The notes beneath the pieces are model-generated. The model was not told the origin of the DNA. It searched no databases and was given only the letters and a program-made list of their open reading frames with translations. The translations under genes and the position numbers were made by a program. Shown one piece after another: positions 27,739 through 37,063 of a stretch of 64,000 bases of DNA (position 1 is the first letter of the stretch; each line of letters starts with the position of its first letter). This stretch comes from Vibrio penaeicida (GTDB lineage Bacteria; Pseudomonadota; Gammaproteobacteria; Enterobacterales; Vibrionaceae): positions 744,001-808,000 of the forward strand of contig NZ_AP025145.1 of the NCBI RefSeq assembly GCF_019977755.1, written 5' to 3'.

Positions 27739-28788
27739 ATGAGCGATATGTTCTCCGAATTTGATGCTACCGAGCATCCGCACCGACGATTTAACCCGTT
27801 AACGCAAGAATGGGTGTTGGTTTCTCCTCATCGCGCTAAGCGCCCATGGCAAGGCCAGCAAGAGGAACAAACTAAGGAAGCGTTGCCGAGTTATGAGGCA
27901 GAGTGCTTTCTTTGCCCAACCAACGTTCGCATAAGTGGTGACAAGAACCCAGATTATACAGGAACGTTTGTATTTCAGAACGATTTCGCAGCGTTAACAC
28001 AAGCCGTCCCTTTCGCCGATACGACAAGCGACCCGCTATTTAAATTGCAAAGCGCAACGGGCGAGAGCCGAGTCATTTGCTTCTCGCCAGACCACAGTAA
28101 AACACTGCCAGAGCTTCCCGTGAAAGCGATTGAAAAAATCATTGATACGTGGAACGAACAACTTGGAGAGCTAGGCAAAACTTATGCTTGGGTACAAGTT
28201 TTTGAGAACAAAGGTGCCACGATGGGGTGCTCTCAGCCGCATCCGCATGGTCAAGTTTGGGCGAACAGTTTCATTCCAACTCATGTAGCGAAAAAGGATC
28301 AATCACAGCGCGAGTATTTCACCCAGTATGGATCCGTGATGCTTCATGATTATGTTCAGCGTGAACTGATTGCAAAGGAGCGCATTGTCGTTGAAACCGA
28401 GCACTGGGTGGGGTTAGTCCCTTATTGGGCTGCGTGGCCATTTGAAACCATGTTATTGCCAAAGGCCATAACCCACCGTCTTACGGCTATTTCTCAAGAA
28501 CAAAAAGAAGATTTGGCGATAGCGATAAAAGAGCTTACTAGCCGATACGACAACTTGTTCCAGTGTTCGTTTCCCTATTCGATGGGGTGGCACGGCGCAC
28601 CTGAACAATCTGAAAACCCTGAACACTGGCAAGTTCATGCCCTGTTTTATCCCCCGTTACTGAGAAGTGCATCGGTAAGAAAATTCATGGTTGGGTACGA
28701 AATGATGGGTGAAAGCCAGCGCGATTTAACGCCAGAACAAGCGGCGGAAAAACTGAGAGCGGTGAGCGCAACACATTACTTAGCTTGA
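27739..28788 (+). CDS. galT: Galactose-1-phosphate uridylyltransferase
   Basis: Leloir-pathway enzyme that swaps UDP between UDP-glucose and galactose 1-phosphate. The active-site block [14 protein letters not shown], the zinc-binding C...C pair (ECFLCPTN) and the terminal FMVGYEM region closely follow E. coli GalT in order and length (349 residues). I use the ATG at 27739 because GGAAG precedes it at the right distance; the ATG at 27727 directly abuts the SulP stop. No galK or galE lies nearby. The galactose 1-phosphate could instead come from the GH112 phosphorylase at 45.4 kb. Confidence 0.96.
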   Translation: MSDMFSEFDATEHPHRRFNPLTQEWVLVSPHRAKRPWQGQQEEQTKEALPSYEAECFLCPTNVRISGDKNPDYTGTFVFQNDFAALTQAVPFADTTSDPLFKLQSATGESRVICFSPDHSKTLPELPVKAIEKIIDTWNEQLGELGKTYAWVQVFENKGATMGCSQPHPHGQVWANSFIPTHVAKKDQSQREYFTQYGSVMLHDYVQRELIAKERIVVETEHWVGLVPYWAAWPFETMLLPKAITHRLTAISQEQKEDLAIAIKELTSRYDNLFQCSFPYSMGWHGAPEQSENPEHWQVHALFYPPLLRSASVRKFMVGYEMMGESQRDLTPEQAAEKLRAVSATHYLA

Positions 28789-28897
28789 GTAGAGACTGCT
28801 TGGCGTGGAACCTAAGAACTCTAATTTATTTGATAGAGAAACATTAAAAATTTAATCACATATCCGTTATTTATATTTTTTTGCCTAAAAACTCGAA

Positions 28898-28912
28898 TGA
28901 AACGTTGTTTCA
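28898..28912. promoter_or_regulatory. Perfect KdgR-box-like palindrome upstream of kduD
   Basis: TGAAACGTTGTTTCA, a perfect 6-3-6 palindrome in an AATGAAAC...GTTTCAAT context. It lies 76 bp before the kduD ATG. This is the best member of the set in this window. Confidence 0.75.
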
Positions 28913-28987
28913 ATATGAATTCTTCCAAATTCATTTGTTTTTATGAATGTATGAGAATCGGATAACTATAAAAATAGGAAGAAGAAC

Positions 28988-29749
28988 ATGGTGTTAGATA
29001 CCTTTAACCTGAAAGGAAAAGTTGCCCTAGTCACTGGCTGTAATACAGGTTTAGGACAAGGTATGGCAGTTGCACTGGCTCAAGCAGGCTGCGATATAGT
29101 TGGCGTCAATTACTCCGATCCAGAAGACACACCTTCGCTTGTTGAAGCGACAGGTCAGAACTTTTACTCAATCATTGCCGATCTTAGCAACAGCGACGTG
29201 ATTGCTCAGGTCGTTGATAAAGCCATAAGCATGGCAGGTCGAATTGACGTTCTGGTGAACAATGCGGGCATCATTCGCCGTGCAGATGCTCTAGAGTTTT
29301 CAGAGAAAGACTGGGATGACGTAATGAACCTCAACATCAAGAGTGTTTTCTTTATGTCTCAGGCGGTTGCCAAGCAATTCATTGCTCAGGGAGAGGGTGG
29401 CAAAATCATCAATATCGCGTCTATGCTTTCTTTCCAAGGCGGTATTCGTGTGCCATCGTACACGGCTTCAAAAAGTGCGGTAATGGGGGTGACCAAGCTT
29501 CTAGCGAATGAATGGGCATCGCAAGGCATTAATGTTAACGCGATTGCACCGGGCTACATGGCAACCAACAACACGGCGGCATTACGTGCGGATCAGAAAA
29601 GAAACCAGGAAATACTAGAGCGAATTCCAGCTCAGCGCTGGGGTCTACCAAAAGACTTGGCAGGACCTGCTGTCTTTCTCGCCTCACCAGCGTCTGATTA
29701 CGTAAACGGGTACACGATTGCTGTGGATGGTGGCTGGTTAGCGCGATAA
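28988..29749 (+). CDS. kduD: 2-dehydro-3-deoxy-D-gluconate 5-dehydrogenase
   Basis: Short-chain dehydrogenase, 253 residues, that reduces the KduI product to 2-keto-3-deoxygluconate with NAD(P)H. Cofactor loop TGCNTGLGQGMAVAL, NNAG motif VLVNNAGIIRRAD, catalytic YTASK and a preceding Ser (NIASMLS) are all present. The sequence FNLKGKVALVTGCNTGLGQG is characteristic of KduD. An AGGAAG site precedes the ATG, and a perfect KdgR-type palindrome lies upstream. Single gene with its own terminator. Confidence 0.94.
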   Translation: MVLDTFNLKGKVALVTGCNTGLGQGMAVALAQAGCDIVGVNYSDPEDTPSLVEATGQNFYSIIADLSNSDVIAQVVDKAISMAGRIDVLVNNAGIIRRADALEFSEKDWDDVMNLNIKSVFFMSQAVAKQFIAQGEGGKIINIASMLSFQGGIRVPSYTASKSAVMGVTKLLANEWASQGINVNAIAPGYMATNNTAALRADQKRNQEILERIPAQRWGLPKDLAGPAVFLASPASDYVNGYTIAVDGGWLAR

Positions 29750-29768
29750 TCAAAATCACACGCAGCCT

Positions 29769-29795
29769 AAGCCTGGGTCAATGCTCAGGCTTTTC
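29769..29795 (+). terminator. Terminator of kduD
   Basis: AAGCCTG / CAGGCTT stem with a 10-nt loop and a short T run, 20 bp after the stop. Confidence 0.7.
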
Positions 29796-29860
29796 AACAT
29801 AAGGAAACCTTAAAAGTACTTAATTGAGATAACCTGTTAGGCAGCCAACTGGAACAAAGG

Positions 29861-30337
29861 TTATCTACCCACCGCAGAATCTCCACGCAGAGTCATGACT
29901 GTACTGGATGCAAGAGCAACCACCTGACCATCTAAACGATAGATTTGACATTGATAGTGGCTTATCGTTTTACCCAGCCTTACAGGGCAAGCCTTGGCTG
30001 TTAGTACCGATTTCCAAACCGGACAGAAGAACTTTATTTGCAGATCGATACTTGTGAATGATTCACCTGAGTCAATCGCTGTTGAATGAGCTGTCCCTAT
30101 AGCCGCGTCGGCGAGCTCACTCAGAAACCCCCCATGTACAGTACCTTGTTGATTTCCATGGATGCTAGGCTCTGCGTCTACTTCTATTGCTGCGTGACCC
30201 TTGTCAATATCGACAATTCGGAAGCCTAAAAACGTTGATATAGCTGTAGGATATCGCAATTCAGTGGTCACATTAGAAGACAATTTACCTTCAATATGTT
30301 GTTGTAGAAATTGCAAAGTAGGAAGTACGGTTGTCAT
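29861..30337 (-). CDS. PaaI-type hotdog thioesterase
   Basis: 158-residue acyl-CoA thioesterase of the hotdog fold. The signature NQQGTVHGGFLSELADAAIG, with its catalytic-loop HGG and Asp, is diagnostic of the PaaI/YbgC-like group. The ATG at 30337 has AAGGCG upstream and is preferred over the start 12 codons earlier. It is divergent from a LysR-family regulator, which may control it. The physiological acyl-CoA is unknown. Confidence 0.86.
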   Translation of the reverse strand: MTTVLPTLQFLQQHIEGKLSSNVTTELRYPTAISTFLGFRIVDIDKGHAAIEVDAEPSIHGNQQGTVHGGFLSELADAAIGTAHSTAIDSGESFTSIDLQIKFFCPVWKSVLTAKACPVRLGKTISHYQCQIYRLDGQVVALASSTVMTLRGDSAVGR

Positions 30338-30436
30338 AAATACGCCTTGTTTTATTGAGCATATACCTAACAAAATATCAATTCTTATAATATAGTGATA
30401 TTCAATTGTTTCTCTTGGTTGTTATAGGAAATTTCT

Positions 30437-31321
30437 ATGTTAAAAATTCAGCACTTGAGATTTTTAGTCTCAGTTGTCGATTATGGTAGCGCCATTAAAG
30501 CCTCGGAACGGCTACACGTCTCCCAGCCTTCAATCTCTGCCGGACTAAAGGCTTTGGAAGACGAATTGGGAGGCGCATTGTTTGACAGAAGCGGACCAGC
30601 TAATCGACCATTACGCTTAACCCCAAAAGGGCAAAATTTTTATCGTCGAGCGATTGAGATCCTGAATCAATGCGAATCTGCTCAAGCAGAATTTGCTGGT
30701 AACTCTAATCAAACATCAAAGTGGATATTGGGTGTCCTTGATACACTTTCTCAGGATGTCGTTGTTAAGGCACTTCGAACGTTTGAGCGTGGTGAACCCG
30801 ATACCAGAATCGATATATGGGAAGGTTCAGCAACTAAAATTGAAAGCTGGTTTGCAAAGAAACGCGTAGACATGATTTTAGGCAATGTGGGCAGTTTAAT
30901 GCCGAATGAAAAATTGCTTTGGAGAGAACCATTAGTTGCGGTAGTCGCCCCCGACCACCCTTGTGCAGGAACGACCAATGTCATTTCAATCCGAGACCTC
31001 ACCCAGTTCCCTTTTATCCATCGTACCAATTGTGAATTAGATCAAATTGGCAGAGCGAGGCTTAAAGCAGAAGGTGTTAAGTTGAATATTCATGCTAGGG
31101 CAGAGCGCGAAAGCTTGGCGTTTGAGTTAATAAGAAATAGCCATAATATGACTCTGGCACCCCAAAATCTTGTACCTGAAAACCTCATCAGTATAAGAGT
31201 TTCAGGGCTAAATATTGAAAGAAGCATCGGTTTGAGATGGCAGGAGAATACACCCATTCAAGTCACTTCTGCACTTTCTGAATCCATTGTAAAAATTATC
31301 GGGGAGCCTATCGGCATTTAA
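30437..31321 (+). CDS. LysR-family transcriptional regulator
   Basis: 294 residues with the N-terminal winged helix-turn-helix typical of LysR regulators (LRFLVSVVDYGSAIKASERLHVSQPSISAGLKALEDELG) and a periplasmic-binding-protein-like effector domain from about 90. It is divergent from the thioesterase gene across 99 bp and convergent with the mutarotase gene. The usual arrangement makes the divergent gene its likely target. Effector unknown. Confidence 0.93.
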   Translation: MLKIQHLRFLVSVVDYGSAIKASERLHVSQPSISAGLKALEDELGGALFDRSGPANRPLRLTPKGQNFYRRAIEILNQCESAQAEFAGNSNQTSKWILGVLDTLSQDVVVKALRTFERGEPDTRIDIWEGSATKIESWFAKKRVDMILGNVGSLMPNEKLLWREPLVAVVAPDHPCAGTTNVISIRDLTQFPFIHRTNCELDQIGRARLKAEGVKLNIHARAERESLAFELIRNSHNMTLAPQNLVPENLISIRVSGLNIERSIGLRWQENTPIQVTSALSESIVKIIGEPIGI

Positions 31322-31345
31322 TTATATGGGACTGAATGGGCTTTT

Positions 31346-32221
31346 CTATTTTATCGGCGACAAGCGAATCGACATTTCCGCCGAAATACTTTCTCCGTTC
31401 GATAACGTCACCAACCCCGGAAAGCTTCGCTGATTATGTGCATCTACTGGATGACTGACGGGCTCTAAACATAGAAACTCAGCACTCTGTTCAGGGGAAT
31501 AAAGAATAAGGTAAGACAACAGATCTGACCCCGTCACCCGAATCGAAAGCCCGTCTTCCGGTTGCACAATGGTGGCGACGCCATTCCATTCGGTATATGC
31601 ATTATTGATTAGGTGTTCTGGCACTGCCCTGAACTCATTAAAACTCCAGTTAGCAGCTTCAACCAAGCTCAGGTGTTTAGTGGGCAGATGCTCTTCGTCC
31701 TCCATCCATATTCCTAGCGCCTCGAAATAGACTTCCGTTCCTGCATGCCGGTAGAACCATGGGTGAAAACCCATTCCAAATGGTAAAGGCTTACTGCCTC
31801 TGTTGGTCACCTTAAGCTCGCAGTTAAGGGTGTTGTCTTGAATCGAATATTTGAGCTCAGCGTCGTAATCAAAAGGAGGACAAGACGCGTTATCTAGGCG
31901 ATAAAAAATTTGAGACTCGCTTTGTGACACCAGATCCCATTCGGATTGCCAGGCGTTTCCGTGAAGAGGGTAGGGTTCGGCTTGTACGTTTCTGTTCACT
32001 GGGTGTTTAACGCCTTCGAACTCAAAACCGCCTTTCGATATTCGGTTCGAGAAAGGAGCTAACACATACATGCCATTGGCGTTGGTTTTGCCACTCTGGG
32101 ACTGGTCGGAATACAAAAACGGTACCCACTGCTCATTCATTTTTGCCTCACCTTTGGTGATTGCAGCGCCATGCTGAGCTGAGCACTCTATTCGCAGGAA
32201 CTCATTTTCCAAATATTCCAT
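31346..32221 (-). CDS. Aldose 1-epimerase (mutarotase) family protein
   Basis: Interconverts alpha and beta anomers of a sugar. About 291 residues. GNAWQSEWDL and MGFHPWFYR give the two family histidines, and CLEPVSHPVDA supplies the catalytic Glu. The ATG at 32221 overlaps the stop of the upstream SDR gene (TGATG), so it is coupled to it; an ATG three codons earlier also exists. It is the last gene of the minus-strand sugar operon. Which sugar is unknown. Confidence 0.87.
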   Translation of the reverse strand: MEYLENEFLRIECSAQHGAAITKGEAKMNEQWVPFLYSDQSQSGKTNANGMYVLAPFSNRISKGGFEFEGVKHPVNRNVQAEPYPLHGNAWQSEWDLVSQSESQIFYRLDNASCPPFDYDAELKYSIQDNTLNCELKVTNRGSKPLPFGMGFHPWFYRHAGTEVYFEALGIWMEDEEHLPTKHLSLVEAANWSFNEFRAVPEHLINNAYTEWNGVATIVQPEDGLSIRVTGSDLLSYLILYSPEQSAEFLCLEPVSHPVDAHNQRSFPGLVTLSNGESISAEMSIRLSPIK

Positions 32222-32958
32222 CAGGACCATCCACCGTCTATGCCTATATTTTGACCAGTGATCATACTAGCGCAGTCAGAACATAAAAAAGCGACCAAAT
32301 GTGCGACAGATTCCGGTTGAATACGCACCTTTAGGCACTGCCTGTCCAGCACCCAGTCACTGTATTCCTGAGCTTTATGACCAAAAACGCGCTTTTCCGC
32401 ATCCGAGACAATGGCACCAGGTGCAACGGCGTTAACTGTAATTCCAAACTCGCCCAACTCCCGAGCGAGAGACTTAGTTAACCCAAGTAGCGCCCCTTTG
32501 GATGCCACATACGGCACATAGCCTTCTACCTGCCCATTTAAGGTAATTGAGGTGAAATTGATGATTCTTCCCCAACGGTTCGTTTTCATATGGGGAGTCA
32601 CGCTGGAAAGTAAGGCAAAGGCAGAGGAAGAGTTGACTCGGATCTGGCTTTCGTATTCTTCCATCGAAAAGTCTTCAAACGGACGATTGATGATCAGCGC
32701 TGCATTGTTGATTAGGATATCCACGCCACCCAGTTTTGCGATGTAATCAGACACAGTTTTCTGTGACTCTTGCAGTTGGCCCAAATCGCAGGGGATAAGC
32801 GTGACATTTGGGCTTGCTGATGAGTGAGCGGCAACAAGCTCTGGTAAATCCAATGCTAATACGTGAGCACCCAATTCTGTAAGCTGTTTGATTTGCGCTT
32901 GCCCGAGCGTTCCTAAAGCCCCGGTCAGCAAAACGCGTTTTCCTTGTAATGAAATCAT
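32221..32958 (-). CDS. Short-chain dehydrogenase/reductase
   Basis: 245-residue NAD(P)-dependent oxidoreductase with the cofactor loop TGALGTLGQAQ, NNAA motif (ILINNAALI), catalytic Ser in NFTSITL and YVASK. In this operon it would oxidise a free sugar to a lactone or act on the product of the enolase-superfamily enzyme, as in non-phosphorylating sugar-acid routes; this is inference from neighbours. Confidence 0.9.
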   Translation of the reverse strand: MISLQGKRVLLTGALGTLGQAQIKQLTELGAHVLALDLPELVAAHSSASPNVTLIPCDLGQLQESQKTVSDYIAKLGGVDILINNAALIINRPFEDFSMEEYESQIRVNSSSAFALLSSVTPHMKTNRWGRIINFTSITLNGQVEGYVPYVASKGALLGLTKSLARELGEFGITVNAVAPGAIVSDAEKRVFGHKAQEYSDWVLDRQCLKVRIQPESVAHLVAFLCSDCASMITGQNIGIDGGWS

Positions 32959-33010
32959 GGTTGCTCCTTACTATCAGTCTTGGCTAGGCAATCAACTCAA
33001 GAAAGCTGGG

Positions 33011-33742
33011 TTATAGCACCGACTGAACTTCGTCTATATTGGTGTCTTCCACTCGTTTATCCAGCACGATTTCCCCGCGTGCCATGGCGACAATTCGGTC
33101 GCAACAGGCAAACACGTGATGCATGTTATGGCTGATGAAAATACTGGTGATGGATTGATGTTTGAGCCCTGACACAAAGTCGATCACCTTATTGGTTTCT
33201 TTTACCGAAAGGTGATTGGTGGGTTCGTCCAGAATCATGACTTTGGACTTAAAATGCATGGCTCTGGCAATTGCGACGCCTTGTCTTTGGCCTCCGGATA
33301 GCTCGCCAACCAGTGCATCAGGCGATCTTAGATGCAAATCGACATCGGCAATGGCTTTCACACTTTCGGTGCGCATTTTTTCCTGATCGAGAATACCAAA
33401 GCGGCCAATAGCGAACTTAAGTGGCTCTCGCCCGATGAATATGTTTCGAGCGATGCTCATGGTGGGCACCATAGAGTTGTATTGGTAGATGGTTTCGATG
33501 CCTTTATCCATGGCATCTTTGGGCTTTCGAAGCGCAAGAGGGCGCTGATCCATATACAATTCACCATCATCAGGCACTTGCGTACCTGACAAAATGTTGA
33601 TCAACGTCGATTTTCCTGCCCCGTTATCACCAACCAAACCGACGGCTTCATTAGCAAAGATATCCAAGCTCACGCCACGTAAAGCGTGAACTCCGGAATA
33701 CCATTTGTGGAGGTTTTTGCACTCTAAAATGACGGACTGCAT
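33011..33742 (-). CDS. Sugar ABC transporter ATPase (single domain)
   Basis: 243 residues with one ABC domain: Walker A GDNGAGKST, signature LSGGQRQG, Walker B VMILDEPTN. The sequence resembles ribose/xylose-type ATPases (RbsA, XylG), but those are usually a fusion of two ABC domains near 500 residues; this one is of the FrcA half-size type and would act as a homodimer. One base separates it from the permease gene. Confidence 0.92.
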   Translation of the reverse strand: MQSVILECKNLHKWYSGVHALRGVSLDIFANEAVGLVGDNGAGKSTLINILSGTQVPDDGELYMDQRPLALRKPKDAMDKGIETIYQYNSMVPTMSIARNIFIGREPLKFAIGRFGILDQEKMRTESVKAIADVDLHLRSPDALVGELSGGQRQGVAIARAMHFKSKVMILDEPTNHLSVKETNKVIDFVSGLKHQSITSIFISHNMHHVFACCDRIVAMARGEIVLDKRVEDTNIDEVQSVL

Positions 33743-33743
33743 A

Positions 33744-34724
33744 TTACACCTCTACCTTCATTGATTTGGCTCGTTTGCGTAGCCAAGCATTGAGCACAAC
33801 GGCGATAATGGTAAGCAAGCCAATCGCCATCTTGAACCAATTGGCGTCGACTCGGCTGAGCACCAATCCGTTATCAATCACCCGAATCAACACGGCTCCA
33901 ACAATGCCGCCTAATATGGTGCCAATGCCTCCAGTGAGTGCGGTTCCACCAATCACGGCCGCTGCGACCGCTTGCAATTCCATCCCTTCACCGATGGAGG
34001 GAAGAGGGGCTCCAAGCCGCATTACTTGTATACAGCCCGCAAACCCTGCCAGCAGAGAGCACAATACGAAACAGGTGATTTTAACTTTGGCCGTTGGGAT
34101 ACCCATAGACTGCGCAGCGGGAAGAAAGCCTCCTGTGGCTCGAATCCAATTGCCGAAATTGGTGCGTGACAGCAATACCGACACTAGTATGGCGATGGCA
34201 ACAAACCAGAATACCGACATCCTAAAGAAGTCGTAGGGACCAACGTAGTCGGTGAACAGCCATTTAGGTAGGACGCCCAATGGCAATAGCGGTGGAAAAC
34301 CACCGGAGATCACGATAGTCAGGGAGCGAACCACAAACAGCATACCCAGTGTGGCGATAAAGCTGGGGATGTCGAAGCGTATGGTTAAAATGCCGTTGAT
34401 GAGCCCAATCACCATCGCCATCAGCAATCCCAACGGAAAAGCCAAGCCAAACGCCCAGCCTTGTTCCAACAAGACAGCCATAAACATGGGGGCAAAAGCA
34501 AAGGTGGAACCCACAGAGAGATCGAACTCTCCGCTGATCATTAGCAAGGTAACCCCTATTGCGACCAACCCCATTTCTGGCAGTAATCCCAATATGCCTC
34601 TGAGGTTTTCGGTATTGAGAAAGGCACCATTTGATCGAACTTCGAACACAATACCAAGCAGTATGAGAAATACGATCCCAACGAGCTCAGGTTTTTCCAT
34701 GCAGAGCTTTATCAATCTTTTCAT
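33744..34724 (-). CDS. Ribose-type sugar ABC permease
   Basis: 326-residue inner-membrane permease of the RbsC/FrcC family with about eight to ten helices. GEFDLSVGSTFAFAPM and GGTALTGGIGTILGGIVGAVLIR are characteristic. It works with the flanking ATPase and the binding protein upstream. Three 21-bp tandem repeats lie between it and the binding-protein gene. Confidence 0.92.
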   Translation of the reverse strand: MKRLIKLCMEKPELVGIVFLILLGIVFEVRSNGAFLNTENLRGILGLLPEMGLVAIGVTLLMISGEFDLSVGSTFAFAPMFMAVLLEQGWAFGLAFPLGLLMAMVIGLINGILTIRFDIPSFIATLGMLFVVRSLTIVISGGFPPLLPLGVLPKWLFTDYVGPYDFFRMSVFWFVAIAILVSVLLSRTNFGNWIRATGGFLPAAQSMGIPTAKVKITCFVLCSLLAGFAGCIQVMRLGAPLPSIGEGMELQAVAAAVIGGTALTGGIGTILGGIVGAVLIRVIDNGLVLSRVDANWFKMAIGLLTIIAVVLNAWLRKRAKSMKVEV

Positions 34725-34740
34725 CGTGATATCCGGTTAG

Positions 34741-34803
34741 GTTTTATCCGCGGCAGTCTGGGTTTTCTTTGCGGCAGCCTAGGTTTTATTCGCGGCAGTC
34801 TAG
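34741..34803. repeat. Three 21-bp tandem repeats
   Basis: Units at 34741-34761, 34762-34782 and 34783-34803, each of the form GTTTTNTNNGCGGCAGNCTNG. They fill the gap just after the stop of the binding-protein gene (minus strand) and before the permease gene, and may act as an intercistronic mRNA feature. Confidence 0.85.
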
Positions 34804-34809
34804 CTATTG

Positions 34810-35781
34810 CTAGCGCAGCCCTTTGCGCGCCAAATCCCAAAGCTGATCAACATCTTCTTTCACCACCAAGCCTTGTCCGGTATCGATGTCGGTCGGTGAT
34901 AAGCCGAAGTTTTTCGCAAGGTAAGCTTGCATCACTGGCATAAATCCCTGCATATAAGGCTGCTGATCGACTTGTACTTGGATGTATCCTGCTTTCATCT
35001 GCTGAAGTACTTCGGCCACAATATCAAAGCCGCCCATTAAAACTTTGCCTGGGGGAACTCCCTTATCAGCAAGTGTTTGAGCAACGTACGCATGCCACAG
35101 CCCCGTGTCGAAGTAGACGGTTGTATCTGGATTAGCATTGATGTAAGCACCTACGCGTTCCGCCACGACGGCGCCGTCTGTGCCTGTGTCTAACCGAACA
35201 ATATTGACCTTACGAGATGGGTTAGCTTCTTTGAAATCGTTTAGGAAGTTAAGTACGCCAGCCCCTCGCTGTTCCGACCAATTCTGACCCGGAGCAGAAA
35301 TACCAACAACGGCGTGAATAGGCCCTTTTTCAGGGAAAAATTCCGCCATTTTCTTCGCTAATGAGTAACCAGCAGGGGCAAACCCTTGACCAATAAAGGC
35401 TTGCCTAGCGTTACCGCTCGCTCCTTCCAAATCATCCACGTTCGCTGCCATGACGATGGTGCCATTTGCGCGAGCCCGAGCGATGATTTCATCAAACGCG
35501 TTGTTATCCACGATAGAGGTGATGAGAACATCCGGCTTCGCGGCTAACGCTGCAATCATGTTGCCCGCTTGCTGATCAATAGCACCTTCGGTTTGGGTGA
35601 AAATCATTTGGCATTTTGCATCAATCTTGCCGCAGGCATCATCAAATCCTTTTTTGACGGCTTGCCAGAATGGGTTAGACGCCGAGGAATGGTGAGTAAA
35701 CACAATATCCAATGGCTTTGACCATGCAGCACTCGTTACTAGTGCCGTGCTTAACGCAATCAGTGTTGTTAGTTTCCTCAT
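34810..35781 (-). CDS. Ribose-type periplasmic sugar-binding protein
   Basis: 323-residue binding protein of the RbsB/Peripla_BP_4 class, first gene of the transport block. The signal peptide MRKLTTLIALSTALVTSAAWS is clear. LDIVFTHHSSASNPFWQAVKKG and later QVDQQPYMQGFMPVMQAYL follow the family pattern, the latter forming the hinge-proximal end of the sugar site. The ligand cannot be assigned; a monosaccharide converted to a sugar acid would suit the operon. Confidence 0.92.
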   Translation of the reverse strand: MRKLTTLIALSTALVTSAAWSKPLDIVFTHHSSASNPFWQAVKKGFDDACGKIDAKCQMIFTQTEGAIDQQAGNMIAALAAKPDVLITSIVDNNAFDEIIARARANGTIVMAANVDDLEGASGNARQAFIGQGFAPAGYSLAKKMAEFFPEKGPIHAVVGISAPGQNWSEQRGAGVLNFLNDFKEANPSRKVNIVRLDTGTDGAVVAERVGAYINANPDTTVYFDTGLWHAYVAQTLADKGVPPGKVLMGGFDIVAEVLQQMKAGYIQVQVDQQPYMQGFMPVMQAYLAKNFGLSPTDIDTGQGLVVKEDVDQLWDLARKGLR

Positions 35782-35852
35782 TGTGTCCTCCTAATTGACT
35801 TTCATTGGGAAACGTTGGGTTACCTTTAGATCAACCGATCTTAAGTAACTTG

Positions 35853-37049
35853 CTACCGTTTGCTGAATCGGCGTGAAACGGTAAACGCCTTATCGAGATC
35901 GGGATTGAGTTCTATCCCCAAACCGGCTCCCTGCGGCACAGTAATGGTGCCGTTATTGACGGCGGGTAACGCCGTGACTAAATCTTGATACCAAGTGTTG
36001 TAATACGCGCGTACACTCTCTTGAATTAGGGCGTTGGGCGCATTGAGTGACAGGTGGGTCGAAGCCGTGAGTACGACAGGACCTGTGCAATCGTGTGGAG
36101 CAACAGGCAAGTGCCACGTTTCTGCCATGGTCGCAATTTTTTTGGCTTCGGAAAGACCGCCACACCAGCTCACATCGAGCATGACGATTCCGGCTACACC
36201 CGTTTGCAAATAGTCACGAAATGCGGCGCGCCCCCCGAGCGTTTCAGATGCGCATATTGGTGCCTTTGATGCGCTGGCATAACGTTTCAAATCGTCGAGA
36301 TTTTCCATCTTGATGGGGTCTTCATGCCAGTAGGTATCGAACTCTGCCAGCTCTCGTGCGATTTCCATGGCAGGCAACAACTGCCACATGGAGTGAAATT
36401 CCACCATGATGTCGATTTTGTCGCCCACCGCTTTACGAATTTTCTCGAACGGAATTAACGCCTGTTTCAGATCAGATTTGGAGATCGACAGCCCACGGCT
36501 TTTTTCTGCCGCCATATCAAAGGGCCAGATCTTCATTGCGGTGATGCCGTCATCCAGCAGAGATTCTGCCAGCTCATCTGCCCTGCGCAGAAACCCATTC
36601 AGGTCGTCGTATTTATGTTTTTTTCCTGCCAGCCCGTAGTTTTCGGTTCGCTGCCCTTTGGCTTCTTTCATGTATTCGATACCTGCGCACGTGTTGTAGG
36701 TTCGAATTTCATTTCGGGAGAAACCACCAAGAAGCTGGGCGACGGGTTGTTGCGTTAGCTTGCCAAACAAGTCCCAAAGGGCAATGTCGAAAGCGGAATT
36801 ACCGCGTGTTTCAACGCCTGTCGAGCGAAAGCCTAAGTATGTGGAAATGGACTGGTTGAGTCGATCAATCTGACGGGGATCTTGCCCCAACACCAGAGGC
36901 GCTAACGTTTCATGAACATACGCTTCGACCGCTTTTGCGCTAAAAAACGTTTCTCCTAATCCAACAAGTCCGACATCAGTATAAACTTGAACCCAAAGCA
37001 AGTTCGGGTGTTCTGCGACAGTAATGGTTTCAAGCTGGGTAATTTTCAT
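35853..37049 (-). CDS. Enolase-superfamily sugar-acid dehydratase
   Basis: 398-residue mandelate racemase/muconate lactonizing enzyme-type protein. It has a capping domain and a TIM barrel with metal ligands in MVEFHSMW, WHEDPI and CASETLGGR, a candidate catalytic Lys in AMKIWPFD and a His in APHDCTG. This layout is typical of acid-sugar dehydratases such as galactonate, rhamnonate or fuconate dehydratase. I cannot choose among them. It lies between the GntR gene and the sugar transporter genes and is probably co-transcribed with them. Confidence 0.87.
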   Translation of the reverse strand: MKITQLETITVAEHPNLLWVQVYTDVGLVGLGETFFSAKAVEAYVHETLAPLVLGQDPRQIDRLNQSISTYLGFRSTGVETRGNSAFDIALWDLFGKLTQQPVAQLLGGFSRNEIRTYNTCAGIEYMKEAKGQRTENYGLAGKKHKYDDLNGFLRRADELAESLLDDGITAMKIWPFDMAAEKSRGLSISKSDLKQALIPFEKIRKAVGDKIDIMVEFHSMWQLLPAMEIARELAEFDTYWHEDPIKMENLDDLKRYASASKAPICASETLGGRAAFRDYLQTGVAGIVMLDVSWCGGLSEAKKIATMAETWHLPVAPHDCTGPVVLTASTHLSLNAPNALIQESVRAYYNTWYQDLVTALPAVNNGTITVPQGAGLGIELNPDLDKAFTVSRRFSKR

Positions 37050-37063
37050 ATCCTACCTAACCT

